This document shows, piece by piece, positions 1 to 6,938 of a stretch of 11,872 bases of DNA. The number at the start of each line of letters is the position of its first letter. Positions within the stretch are counted from its first letter, which is position 1. The notes beneath the pieces were generated by a model that saw nothing but the letters and a program-made list of their open reading frames with translations, was not told the origin of the DNA and ran no database searches. The DNA lies in contig JBCCEV010000136.1 in assembly GCA_039030125.1 (NCBI GenBank), positions 1 through 11,872 of the forward strand. The letters run 5' to 3'. The translations under genes were made by a program, and so were the position numbers. Source of the stretch: JBCCEV01 sp039030125. Its GTDB lineage: Bacteria > Pseudomonadota > Gammaproteobacteria > Ga0077536.

Positions 1-44
1 AAGGTAACGTCAAACTGTTGTGTTCGGAACCAATATAAAAACAA

Positions 45-2060
45 ATGAAAATGTCTCGTATCGTAGCCTCATTGATGATGCTACACACGCTACTTGCCGG
101 CGGTGTAAATGCTAAGGAATTGGTATACACACGTGCGTTTGCCGATGATGACGGCGGAGCGGCGGGCGGCCAGCAGCGCTTTGAGCCGCTGAACAGTTGG
201 CCTGACAACGTCAGTTTGGATAAGGCTCGCCGTTTGTTGTGGCCGGTCAAGAAAAAGTACGGGCGCAACATATCCTGGGCGGACTTGATGGTGCTCACTG
301 GTAACGTCGCTCTCGAATCGATGGGCTTTAAAACCTTTGGTTTCGCCGGCGGGCGCGAGGACGATTGGGAAGCTGATCTCGTTTACTGGGGGCCTGAAAA
401 GGAGTTTCTGGACGACGAGCGCTACAGCGAAGGCAGAAAGCTCGCGCAACCCCTGGCCGCCGTGCAAATGGGTCTCATCTACGTCAATCCCGAGGGACCT
501 AACGGCAATCCAGATCCATTGCTCGCGGCCAACGACATTCGCGAAACTTTCGGCCGTATGGCAATGAACGATGAGGAAACGGTGGCCTTGATTGCCGGTG
601 GTCACACCTTCGGCAAGGCTCATGGGGCGCATAATCCAAAGGACTGTATTGGTCCGGAACCGGCCGCCGCGCCGGTTGAATCGCAGGGTTTTGGCTGGCG
701 CAACAAGTGCGGCAGCGGTAAGGGTGCCGACACGATCACCAGTGGCCTGGAAGGTGCCTGGTCGGTGAACCCGGTGGCCTGGACCACGCAATACCTAGAC
801 AACCTTTTTGGTTACGAGTGGGAGAAGACAACGAGTCCGGCCGGAGCCACTCAATGGATCCCCGCTGCCGGCGCGGCCGCGAATTTAGTGCCCGATGCTC
901 ACGATCCAGAGAAAAGGCATGCGCCAATCATGTTTACGACAGACCTGTCGTTGAAATTCGATCCCAGCTACCGGGAAATCGCCAAACGCTTTCAAGAGGA
1001 TCCCAAGCAGTTCGAACTGGCTTTCGCGAAAGCCTGGTTCAAGCTTACTCACCGCGACATGGGGCCGCGCACCCGCTATCTTGGCGACGATGTCCCCGCC
1101 GATGTGCTGCTTTGGCAAGACCCAGTACCGGTGGTTGACCATGTGCTGATTGGCCCCGCGGATATCGACTCGCTCAAGACACGCATTCTCGATTCAGGTT
1201 TGTCGGTCTCTGAATTGGTTCGCGTCGCCTGGGCGGCGGCAGCTTCATACCGCGGCAGCGATATGCGGGGCGGAGCCAACGGCGCACGCATCCAACTTGC
1301 GCCGCAAAAGAGCTGGGAAGCGAATAATCCGGCGGAACTGGCGAAGGTCTTAGGTCGGCTACGAACGGTTCAGCGAGAATTTAACGAGCAGGCGGGAGAG
1401 AAGCGAGTATCGCTCGCGGATCTAATCGTGCTCGGTGGCGCGGCCGCCATTGAAAAAGCGATTAGCGAGGCGGGAAGCGCGTTCGAAGTGCCGTTCAGCC
1501 CCGGGCGAACCGACGCCACCCAAGCGCAAACGGACGTCCATTCGTTTGCCGTCTTGGAGCCAAATGCGGATGGGTTTCGTAACTATTACTCCGCCGCGAG
1601 CCATCAATCGCCGACGAAAATGCTGATCGAGCGTGCCGCGCAGCTCAATCTGAGCGTGCCTGAAATGACCGTACTGGTTGGTGGCATGCGCGCGCTAGGA
1701 GCGAACGCTAACGACTCAACACACGGATTGTTCACTGAGCGACCTGGAATCCTTAGCAACGATTTTTTCGTCAATCTCCTAAGCATGACGAACGAATGGG
1801 TTAAGTCTTCCGCCCAAGAAGGCATCTACGAAGCCCGCGACCGTGCGACCGGAGAGGTTAAATGGACCGCAACGCCGGTTGACCTGGTGTTCGGCTCACA
1901 TGCCGAACTCCGTGCCGTTTCCGAGGTTTACGCGGCCGACGACGGGTCGAACAAATTCATGAGCGATTTCGTCTCGGCGTGGACCAAGGTGATGACCTTG
2001 GACCGTTTCGACTTGGAACCGCGCCAACGGGGCACGGGCAAAAAGCTGGCCAACCGTTAG
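45..2060 (+). CDS. katG: KatG-family catalase-peroxidase with signal peptide, lacking the distal haem pocket
   Basis: This is a KatG homologue of 671 residues; the family usually has about 720-750. KatG normally breaks down H2O2 with haem b. Clear homology begins near residue 37 (GGAAGGQQRF) and runs to the C-terminus. The proximal side is intact: His187 in GGHTFG, Trp239, Asp338 in HRDMGP, plus Tyr146 (IYVNPEG) and Met172 (RMAMND), which match the Tyr and Met of the family's Met-Tyr-Trp adduct. The C-terminal domain with SADLIVLGG-like and LGAN motifs is complete. The usual RMAWH segment is absent. By ungapped alignment its place is taken by the end of a signal peptide (residues 1-23: charged start, hydrophobic core, VNA cleavage site). 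An in-frame TAA at 36-38 excludes an upstream start, and the other frames hold no KatG N-terminus. No good Shine-Dalgarno site is visible; ATG at 51 is an alternative start. oxyR follows 44 bases later. Family assignment is firm, but normal catalase or peroxidase activity is doubtful. Confidence 0.9.
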   Translation: MKMSRIVASLMMLHTLLAGGVNAKELVYTRAFADDDGGAAGGQQRFEPLNSWPDNVSLDKARRLLWPVKKKYGRNISWADLMVLTGNVALESMGFKTFGFAGGREDDWEADLVYWGPEKEFLDDERYSEGRKLAQPLAAVQMGLIYVNPEGPNGNPDPLLAANDIRETFGRMAMNDEETVALIAGGHTFGKAHGAHNPKDCIGPEPAAAPVESQGFGWRNKCGSGKGADTITSGLEGAWSVNPVAWTTQYLDNLFGYEWEKTTSPAGATQWIPAAGAAANLVPDAHDPEKRHAPIMFTTDLSLKFDPSYREIAKRFQEDPKQFELAFAKAWFKLTHRDMGPRTRYLGDDVPADVLLWQDPVPVVDHVLIGPADIDSLKTRILDSGLSVSELVRVAWAAAASYRGSDMRGGANGARIQLAPQKSWEANNPAELAKVLGRLRTVQREFNEQAGEKRVSLADLIVLGGAAAIEKAISEAGSAFEVPFSPGRTDATQAQTDVHSFAVLEPNADGFRNYYSAASHQSPTKMLIERAAQLNLSVPEMTVLVGGMRALGANANDSTHGLFTERPGILSNDFFVNLLSMTNEWVKSSAQEGIYEARDRATGEVKWTATPVDLVFGSHAELRAVSEVYAADDGSNKFMSDFVSAWTKVMTLDRFDLEPRQRGTGKKLANR

Positions 2061-2104
2061 CAAGCTGGTGACCGTGAGCCTCGGCCCCCGGCAAGGCATG
2101 CGCA

Positions 2105-3025
2105 TTGATTTCGATTAAGCAAATACGCTACGCATTGGCGGTCGAGGAACACGGGCATTTTCGTGCGGCAGCAGATGCCTGTCATATTTCCCAGCCGGCT
2201 TTAAGCGGCGCGATAACGGAACTCGAAAAAGCTCTTGGATTTCAGATTTTCGAGCGTGATAGCAAGAAAGTGCTCGTCACGCCCTTGGGAGACAAGATGT
2301 TGCGACAGGCGCGTGACATCTATGTTGCCGTCTCGGATCTGGAAAGCCTTGGTACCCAGACGACCGATCCGCTGCGTGACCCGATGACGATTGGCATGAT
2401 CCCAACGATAGCGCCGTATTTGTTGCCGTTGGTGTTGCCTAGGATCAGGACACATTATCCAAATCTAAAACTAACGGTCGATGAAGACCAGTCTCATTGC
2501 CTGGTGAGAGGCGTCATTAATGGTGATTTAGATGCCGCAGTGCTCGCTCTTCCGTACGACTTAGGGGGGCTCCTCCAGTTTTCCTTTTGGGATGAAAATT
2601 TCTACTTCATCGCTCACGCGCAGGAGCAGATCATCGATTCACCCGTGATCGGCGCCGGCGATATCGACCCATCCCGGCTTTTTCTTCTGCGCGAAGGTCA
2701 CTGCCTTAAAGATCACGCGCTCGCTATTTGTGGGTTGGTCGAAGAACAGTCTATCAACACGCGCGGCAGCAGCTTGGCAACGATCATTCAACTTGTTGCT
2801 GGGAAACTCGGTACTACTTTGATTCCAGAAATTGCCCTGGCGTCACTGTTGGAACAGCATCCAGACCTGGCCTTCGCGCGCTTGGACGAATCGGGTCCGC
2901 ACCGTCAGTTGGCGTTCATCATTCGTCCGAACTTTCCGCGATTGGGTGAAATCGAATTGCTGATCACGCTCTTCAAAGACGCGCTGACTGACTATCGCAA
3001 GAAGGTTTTGACGGCTTCGCGCTGA
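2105..3025 (+). CDS. oxyR: OxyR, LysR-type hydrogen peroxide-sensing regulator
   Basis: This 306-residue LysR-family protein has an N-terminal winged helix-turn-helix (about residues 1-60; FRAAADACHISQPALSG) and a substrate-like C-terminal domain. The OxyR signature is visible: GMIPTIAPYLLP near residue 97 and GHCLKDHALAIC, which places Cys200 and Cys209 nine residues apart, as Cys199 and Cys208 are in E. coli OxyR. These cysteines form the disulfide that switches the regulator on under peroxide. The start is TTG at 2105: AAGG at 2093-2096 lies 8 bases upstream, the frame closes at TGA 2075-2077, and no ATG or GTG lies between. The gene follows katG by 44 bases on the same strand, so the two are probably cotranscribed. 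By family precedent it would control katG and possibly its own transcript. The assignment is very likely; the target genes are inferred. Confidence 0.92.
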   Translation: MISIKQIRYALAVEEHGHFRAAADACHISQPALSGAITELEKALGFQIFERDSKKVLVTPLGDKMLRQARDIYVAVSDLESLGTQTTDPLRDPMTIGMIPTIAPYLLPLVLPRIRTHYPNLKLTVDEDQSHCLVRGVINGDLDAAVLALPYDLGGLLQFSFWDENFYFIAHAQEQIIDSPVIGAGDIDPSRLFLLREGHCLKDHALAICGLVEEQSINTRGSSLATIIQLVAGKLGTTLIPEIALASLLEQHPDLAFARLDESGPHRQLAFIIRPNFPRLGEIELLITLFKDALTDYRKKVLTASR

Positions 3026-3128
3026 GCCGTCTGGGAAAGTTCCCTCTTGATTGATTAATTTTTCCTATCCGCAGCATTTAAATAAACGATTTCTCAACCG
3101 TACGCACAGCTCCTAGCATTAACCCATG

Positions 3129-3145
3129 CATCGAATGTCTCGATG
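3129..3145. promoter_or_regulatory. Dyad CATCGA-N5-TCGATG upstream of the small secreted protein gene
   Basis: Perfect 6-base inverted repeat arms (3129-3134 and 3140-3145) are separated by 5 bases, in the intergenic stretch after oxyR and 33 bases before the next start codon. A TAAAAT resembling a -10 box follows at 3153-3158, though it sits close to the Shine-Dalgarno site. The dyad could be an operator or a small 5' leader hairpin. No matching regulator is identified. The arms are short, so chance is possible. Confidence 0.3.
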
Positions 3146-3178
3146 TGGAAATTAAAATCCAAGGTATAGGAGAAGATG

Positions 3179-3439
3179 ATGAAACAGATTATTGCAGCGG
3201 CGGTCGTTGTCGCAGCGAGCGTTAGCGCGCAAGCAGGCGGCTTCAATCCATATCCCGCTACCGGCACCAGTGGTGTGAGTGGCTCCGTCCAGGCGAGCAC
3301 AACGCACCAACCTTTTTACTTCCAAGGACAAGGCGCGCCGCAGGTAAACGACTCGCAGGAAGTCGCTAATGTGGAGTCAGACGGTCCAAAGATCCGCGAG
3401 GGATTCGCACCTTGGAAAACCAACCGTCTGTCGAGCTAA
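3179..3439 (+). CDS. Small secreted protein of unknown function
   Basis: The predicted product has 86 residues (87 if the ATG at 3176 is used). The start at 3179 is preferred because AGGAGA at 3168-3173 sits 5 bases upstream of it and only 2 upstream of 3176. The N-terminus is a clear signal peptide: MKQ, then a hydrophobic core rich in Ala and Val, ending at SAQA just before GGFNPYP. The mature part is about 67 residues, rich in Gly, Ser, Gln and Thr, without cysteine, and looks unstructured; its end is more charged and ends KTNRLSS. I do not recognise a family. It stands alone between oxyR and a strong hairpin and so is probably its own transcription unit. The signal peptide and ribosome site make it a credible gene; export to the periplasm is inferred. 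Confidence 0.72.
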   Translation: MKQIIAAAVVVAASVSAQAGGFNPYPATGTSGVSGSVQASTTHQPFYFQGQGAPQVNDSQEVANVESDGPKIREGFAPWKTNRLSS

Positions 3440-3465
3440 TCGCGATGCGATGCTCGGGTGCATAG

Positions 3466-3493
3466 AGGCTGGCACCATTAACGGTGCCAGCCT
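3466..3493. terminator. Strong hairpin between convergent genes, probable bidirectional terminator
   Basis: A perfect 11-base stem (AGGCTGGCACC at 3466-3476 and its complement at 3483-3493) closes a six-base ATTAAC loop. It lies in the 91-base gap between the end of the small secreted protein gene and the end of the converging ADC-fold gene, the position expected of a terminator. Neither side carries a real T-run, so it is not a textbook intrinsic terminator; it may instead protect 3' ends from exonucleases. Confidence 0.6.
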
Positions 3494-3530
3494 TGAGACG
3501 CTCTCTACGGCCGATGCGATGACATCACCC

Positions 3531-4217
3531 TCAAGGCATTTCTTCTGCCCACGGCAAGATCTGATGGCCTTCTATATAGTTGGCGCCAATCAAATCGACC
3601 GGCCCGAGCTCCGCGAGCGGATCCTGCTCCGAGGGTTCCATGGAAAGTACTGCATCGCCTTTAACGTCTAGGGTTACAGCGGTTGTTTCCGCCCGCATCA
3701 ATACAACCTTATTGATATTCGCTTGCGCCTCGTTCGCGTGGGGTATCACTTTAAGAAATAGGCGGGGGAACAGGCTTGGCGGCGTGAAATCTTTACCGTT
3801 AACCGCCATATCGATGTTGATCACTTTCTTTCCGCGTCTTGAGATATAGCCATGATAGTGATCGCTGCCGCCACCCAAGGCCCAGTGATCGCCACGTTTC
3901 ATCTTGTAGCCCCAAATCTCGCGGGTCCCGGCTGCGACCAGATCGGTACTCGTGAACCCGTAAACCCAGTAGCCGCCGCGCACGCCGCCATATTCAACGT
4001 CAGCGATGACCGCGGCGTCGTAGTAGGGCTCGGTTGGGACCGAGCTATTGAAGTACATCACCGAGATTTGAACGACGTTGGAGCAGAGCTTCAGCGGTGC
4101 GGGTATGAGGCTTTGTAGTTTTCCTTCCTCGACGTTGCCAAAGACCGCGAGCACTTGAAAATCATGCTCCCAGGGGGGCAAAGGATAGGGCAGGACGTTT
4201 GGGATATCTTGGCTCAT
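3531..4217 (-). CDS. Acetoacetate decarboxylase-fold protein lacking the usual catalytic residues
   Basis: The product has 228 residues, close to the 240-260 usual for the acetoacetate decarboxylase (ADC) family. The core block YGGVRGGYWVYGF...AAGTREIWGYKMK (about residues 76-107) matches the ADC core, where C. acetobutylicum ADC has GVKGDY...GREL..YPKK. From my memory of that sequence, an ungapped alignment puts Met106 at the Schiff-base Lys115, Ser52 at Glu61 and Asp67 at Glu76. Lys105 and Lys107 flank the Met and might substitute. Decarboxylation of acetoacetate is therefore unlikely; related proteins act on other keto or aldol substrates. It is the last gene of the minus-strand cluster, 94 bases after an LLM oxidoreductase, and has a GAGA-type ribosome site about 10 bases upstream. 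No signal peptide is seen, so it is likely cytoplasmic. The fold is likely; the reaction is unknown. Confidence 0.8.
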   Translation of the reverse strand: MSQDIPNVLPYPLPPWEHDFQVLAVFGNVEEGKLQSLIPAPLKLCSNVVQISVMYFNSSVPTEPYYDAAVIADVEYGGVRGGYWVYGFTSTDLVAAGTREIWGYKMKRGDHWALGGGSDHYHGYISRRGKKVINIDMAVNGKDFTPPSLFPRLFLKVIPHANEAQANINKVVLMRAETTAVTLDVKGDAVLSMEPSEQDPLAELGPVDLIGANYIEGHQILPWAEEMP

Positions 4218-4254
4218 GAAGGTTCTCTCGCTGTCTTAGCAGTTATTAACGCTG

Positions 4255-4305
4255 AAACGGGATCGGCCCAATACCACTATTGAACAGGTATGAACTGACC
4301 CGTTT
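4255..4305. repeat. Nested inverted repeats in the gap between the LLM gene and the ADC-fold gene
   Basis: Outer arms AAACGGG (4255-4261) and CCCGTTT (4299-4305) enclose inner arms ATACC (4271-4275) and GGTAT (4287-4291) around an 11-base loop. The element fills much of the 94-base gap between two genes read in the same direction. In the minus-strand transcript it would fold into a two-tier hairpin without a U-run. It could attenuate, process or stabilise the message for the last gene. The function is a guess. Confidence 0.4.
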
Positions 4306-4311
4306 TCTGAT

Positions 4312-5403
4312 CTAGAACTTGGCGATAATTTCGTTACCGATCTCTTCGATCATCTCGCGCGCGTTCGTGTTCTCAACCACCTGAATGGCGATACTGTCGA
4401 GGCCAGCGTCCTCCATCGCTTTAAGACGCTCAATGATTTCCTCGGCGGGGCCGGTTAACGACGCCATTTTGATCAGCGAGTCGTTGAAATAGTTTTCCTC
4501 ACCAGGCCGTAGGTAAACCAAATGACCCTCGTGTACCTGTTGGTAGAAACGATCTTCGGGCACTTCGCTTTGCGGTAGAAAATTACGCTCGTAATCATCG
4601 TAGAGCTCGCGCACGCCGCTTGGAACGTCCTCGGTGTAGGTATCACCAACTTTACAAAACGAGTTTTCCCAATAGGCATGCAGATTGAACATGCAGAACG
4701 GGCCAACCCGTCGGATCACACGATCGGAGGTATAGGATTCACCAGGCTGAAGGACGCATGCTGTCGTCAACGCCGAGGTATGAAAGCTATCGGGTAGCGT
4801 GCGGCCAGCTTTTTCGGCGCCTTTTTGTATGGCATCCAGCCCATAGCGCAAGCTATCGGGTGGCTGCACCAAGGTTATCCAGCCGTCACCGGTACGCCCG
4901 GTGAGCTCTAATGATTTGGGTCCGTTGGAAGCGACGTGTATGGGGACCGGGTCGTCATGGTTTACGTAGCCTTTGCCTTGGTGCAGGAACTTAACCCACC
5001 GTTCACGATCGCCGTCACGGAACAAACACTCGTCGCCGCTCAATAAACCGCGAACCTGCTCGATGTGCTCTTCCATATGAGCCAGCTTGCACGGCGGCAT
5101 GCCCATGGTATGCCGCGCGGTGAAACCTACGCCGATGCCGAATATCACCCGCCCTGGGGCCATTTGATTGAGTGTGCCAATCGCTTGCGCGGAGACTGGC
5201 GCGATGCGGTTACTCGGTACAGCAACATAGGTGCCAAGAGTCAACTTCGAGGTGTGCTCGGCAACGAGCGCCATACACATGTAAACCTCGCTATAGAGCA
5301 TTTGCGAATCATAGAACCAAGCTCGCGTGAAGCCATTGTCCTCGGCGATTTGCGCGTCTTTCCAGGCGTCGATATAAGGTGGAAATACAATTCCGAATTC
5401 CAT
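4312..5403 (-). CDS. LLM-class flavin/F420-dependent oxidoreductase
   Basis: This 363-residue protein belongs to the luciferase-like monooxygenase (LLM) superfamily, TIM-barrel enzymes using FMN or coenzyme F420. Family marks are the N-terminal strand MEFGIVFPP, LTLGTYVAVPSNR (about 55-66), APGRVIFGIGVGF (82-94), ASNGPKSLELTGRTGDGWIT (158-177) and a C-terminal TGPAEEIIERL segment. It resembles the methylene-tetrahydromethanopterin reductase-like branch, often annotated as F420-dependent, but the cofactor cannot be decided here. A good ribosome site (AGAGGA about 9-10 bases upstream) supports the ATG at 5403. It follows the PPOX gene by 54 bases on the same strand, so an operon is likely. The product probably performs a redox or oxygenation step in the catabolic cluster. 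The superfamily is firm, the substrate unknown. Confidence 0.88.
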   Translation of the reverse strand: MEFGIVFPPYIDAWKDAQIAEDNGFTRAWFYDSQMLYSEVYMCMALVAEHTSKLTLGTYVAVPSNRIAPVSAQAIGTLNQMAPGRVIFGIGVGFTARHTMGMPPCKLAHMEEHIEQVRGLLSGDECLFRDGDRERWVKFLHQGKGYVNHDDPVPIHVASNGPKSLELTGRTGDGWITLVQPPDSLRYGLDAIQKGAEKAGRTLPDSFHTSALTTACVLQPGESYTSDRVIRRVGPFCMFNLHAYWENSFCKVGDTYTEDVPSGVRELYDDYERNFLPQSEVPEDRFYQQVHEGHLVYLRPGEENYFNDSLIKMASLTGPAEEIIERLKAMEDAGLDSIAIQVVENTNAREMIEEIGNEIIAKF

Positions 5404-5457
5404 CAGTGGGCGTCCTCTCTATGGTGTTTGGTTGTCTGCACGGTTGTTGCTCGTTGC

Positions 5458-5880
5458 TCATGTTTCATCGGCGAAGTCCCAAGCGCGAAGTTTGCCTGGA
5501 GCGACCGTTACTAACTCGATTTCCAGGCCCCGATAGACTTCGGCGTAGGCCAAGCCTGCCTCGCCACGATAGCGTACTGCCAGACGTTGGATCATCGGCA
5601 TTGGATCGCTAAGTAAGCTCACTTTGGCGGTGCCGCTAACCTCGATACCCCGAAATGGGGCGCCCTGCTCGGCCACCACCACACTCACGCGGGGATCACG
5701 TTCGATGTGTTTGGACTTGATGTCGTTTGCCCAAATGGCAATGTGGAAGGCGTCGTTGACCCATTCTTGCCAAACCGGTGACAGCAAGGTGGTGCCGTCT
5801 TTGCGGTTGGTTGCCAGTATCGCAAGGACAGGCTGTTCGAGAAGATCGCCAAGATCGTTAACGGTGAGATCTTTCCTCAT
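5458..5880 (-). CDS. PPOX-class (pyridoxamine 5'-phosphate oxidase-like) F420/flavin-binding protein
   Basis: A 140-residue split beta-barrel protein of the pyridoxamine-phosphate-oxidase-like superfamily. Visible marks are the first strand VLAILATNRKDGTTLLSPVW (about 18-37), FHIAIWANDIKSKHIERDPRVSVVV (45-69), where the Lys/Arg-rich stretch normally contacts the cofactor phosphate, and RGIEVSGTAKV (77-87). The length and pattern fit the short F420- or FMN-binding FDOR-B group, which reduce enones or imines, or bind F420 or haem-breakdown products. Its ATG overlaps the stop of the upstream LLM gene by four bases (ATGA, 5877-5880), which indicates translational coupling and a joint task with that enzyme. 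No signal peptide is seen. True PdxH is unlikely because the protein is too short and lacks its C-terminal part. Use of F420 is inferred from family resemblance and neighbours. Confidence 0.86.
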   Translation of the reverse strand: MRKDLTVNDLGDLLEQPVLAILATNRKDGTTLLSPVWQEWVNDAFHIAIWANDIKSKHIERDPRVSVVVAEQGAPFRGIEVSGTAKVSLLSDPMPMIQRLAVRYRGEAGLAYAEVYRGLEIELVTVAPGKLRAWDFADET

Positions 5881-6797
5881 GACATTCCAGGCGCAAGCGC
5901 GTGGAGCAAATCCCAGTCGGGCGCGCAGGCATAGCTCAGCTCCACGCCATGAACTTTGGGTACGAGGGGGCCACCGTCTGCCGCTGCCCGCACCGCATTG
6001 ACCGCGACCTGCGTCGCACCAGCGTCAATATGCTGTTGTATGTGTTCTTTGATGTCTTCGACGCTACCCCACGCCACCAGTGCATCAACAAGCCGGTCAC
6101 TTAAGCCGTCTTGCAAATCGGACTCGTCAAATCCGTAGCGGAACCAATTCTTATAGTAGTTCGGTGCCGCGGCGTAAAAGGCCAAGGTGTTGCGTGCAAT
6201 GGTTCGGGCTTGTTCCGGATCCTCGTTGAGCACGGCGTGTTGCATCGTGCAGATCCACTTGTCAGCCCCCAGCAGTTCGCGCGAGCGTGCCGTGTGTTCA
6301 ACCGGACAATTGGCGGGGATGGTGCCTTGGCTGCGGGCACCGGCTAGTTCAGTCATTTTGGGGCCGAGCGCGGCCAGCACCAGCGGTGGATCCTCGCCCG
6401 GCAACAGCGGACGCGCGGCGTCCATGTTGTCCAGATATTGATGCATAAATGTCAGCGGCTTCTGATAGTCGTGTCCGCGCGCGTCGCTGACCAAGGAACG
6501 GTGTGATACCCCTAAGCCCATAATGAATCGGCCACCCGAGAAATCATGCAGCGAACGCGCCCCCTGCACGGCAGCCATCGGATCCCGCGCGTAGACATTG
6601 GCGATGCCGGCGCCGATTTCAATGCTCTGCGTCGCCGCGCAAAGGTGCGCACCGCAGGCAAAGCTTTCGTGGTGCAGTGCTTCTACATACCAAAGTGTTT
6701 CGTAGCCCAGCGATTCAATTTTTTGTGCAGCGCTCGTCAGCTCGGCGCCGTCGAATGCGTCGGAATAAAGAAAAACGCCAAGGCTACCTTTTTTCAT
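5877..6797 (-). CDS. LLM-class F420-dependent oxidoreductase (MSMEG_4141-like)
   Basis: A 306-residue LLM-superfamily TIM-barrel protein. It shows KKGSLGVFLYSD at the start, IEIGAGIANVYARDP (60-73), GRFIMGLGVSH (89-99), RGHDYQKPL (107-115) and ALGPKMTELAG (143-153). This block order is what I know from the F420-dependent family named after mycobacterial MSMEG_4141 (TIGR03620), which makes F420 the likelier cofactor over FMN. It shares an ATGA overlap with the PPOX gene downstream. Upstream lies a 141-base gap after the ankyrin gene, so transcription may restart here; I see no clear promoter, and the ribosome site is weak. A hydride transfer on a carbonyl or enone intermediate is plausible. 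Family assignment is good, the substrate unknown. Confidence 0.87.
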   Translation of the reverse strand: MKKGSLGVFLYSDAFDGAELTSAAQKIESLGYETLWYVEALHHESFACGAHLCAATQSIEIGAGIANVYARDPMAAVQGARSLHDFSGGRFIMGLGVSHRSLVSDARGHDYQKPLTFMHQYLDNMDAARPLLPGEDPPLVLAALGPKMTELAGARSQGTIPANCPVEHTARSRELLGADKWICTMQHAVLNEDPEQARTIARNTLAFYAAAPNYYKNWFRYGFDESDLQDGLSDRLVDALVAWGSVEDIKEHIQQHIDAGATQVAVNAVRAAADGGPLVPKVHGVELSYACAPDWDLLHALAPGMS

Positions 6798-6938
6798 AGC
6801 GGTTACGCTGAGCTTTGATGGTGCCCAGTAATGTCCGCTTTTTTAGCGCCGGTGGCTACCCCTTGATGAACAATGACGCAGCTTTGCGTGATTGCGACAC
6901 GGGATTTCACACAGACTTGAAGCCCAGAGGCTTGAGTG

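Noticed and set aside
34..39. TATAAA as a -10 box for katG
   Set aside because: Transcription would start at or after the ATG at 45, no matching -35 is seen, and an AT-rich six-mer is expected by chance. A leaderless start cannot be excluded.
90..791. A 233-codon open frame on the minus strand opposite katG
   Set aside because: It is fully antisense to a gene with strong KatG homology, has no recognisable domain, and its composition is what the reverse of GC-rich katG codons would give.
3033..3044. GGGAAAGTTCCC palindrome after oxyR as a terminator
   Set aside because: The stem is four or five bases, and the T-run comes about 14 bases later, too far for an intrinsic terminator.
5065..5514. 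A 149-codon plus-strand frame opposite the LLM gene and its upstream gap
   Set aside because: No family match, no good ribosome site, and the opposite strand has a clear LLM N-terminus.
5458..5880. PdxH, true pyridoxamine phosphate oxidase
   Set aside because: At 140 residues it is far shorter than PdxH (about 215) and lacks the C-terminal PdxH block; it is a short PPOX-class relative.
6798..6938. Short hairpins in the gap between the ankyrin and LLM genes (ACGCA...TGCGT, AAGCC...GGCTT)
   Set aside because: Five-base arms without a T-run are expected by chance; the gap holds no small gene or clear promoter that I can support.
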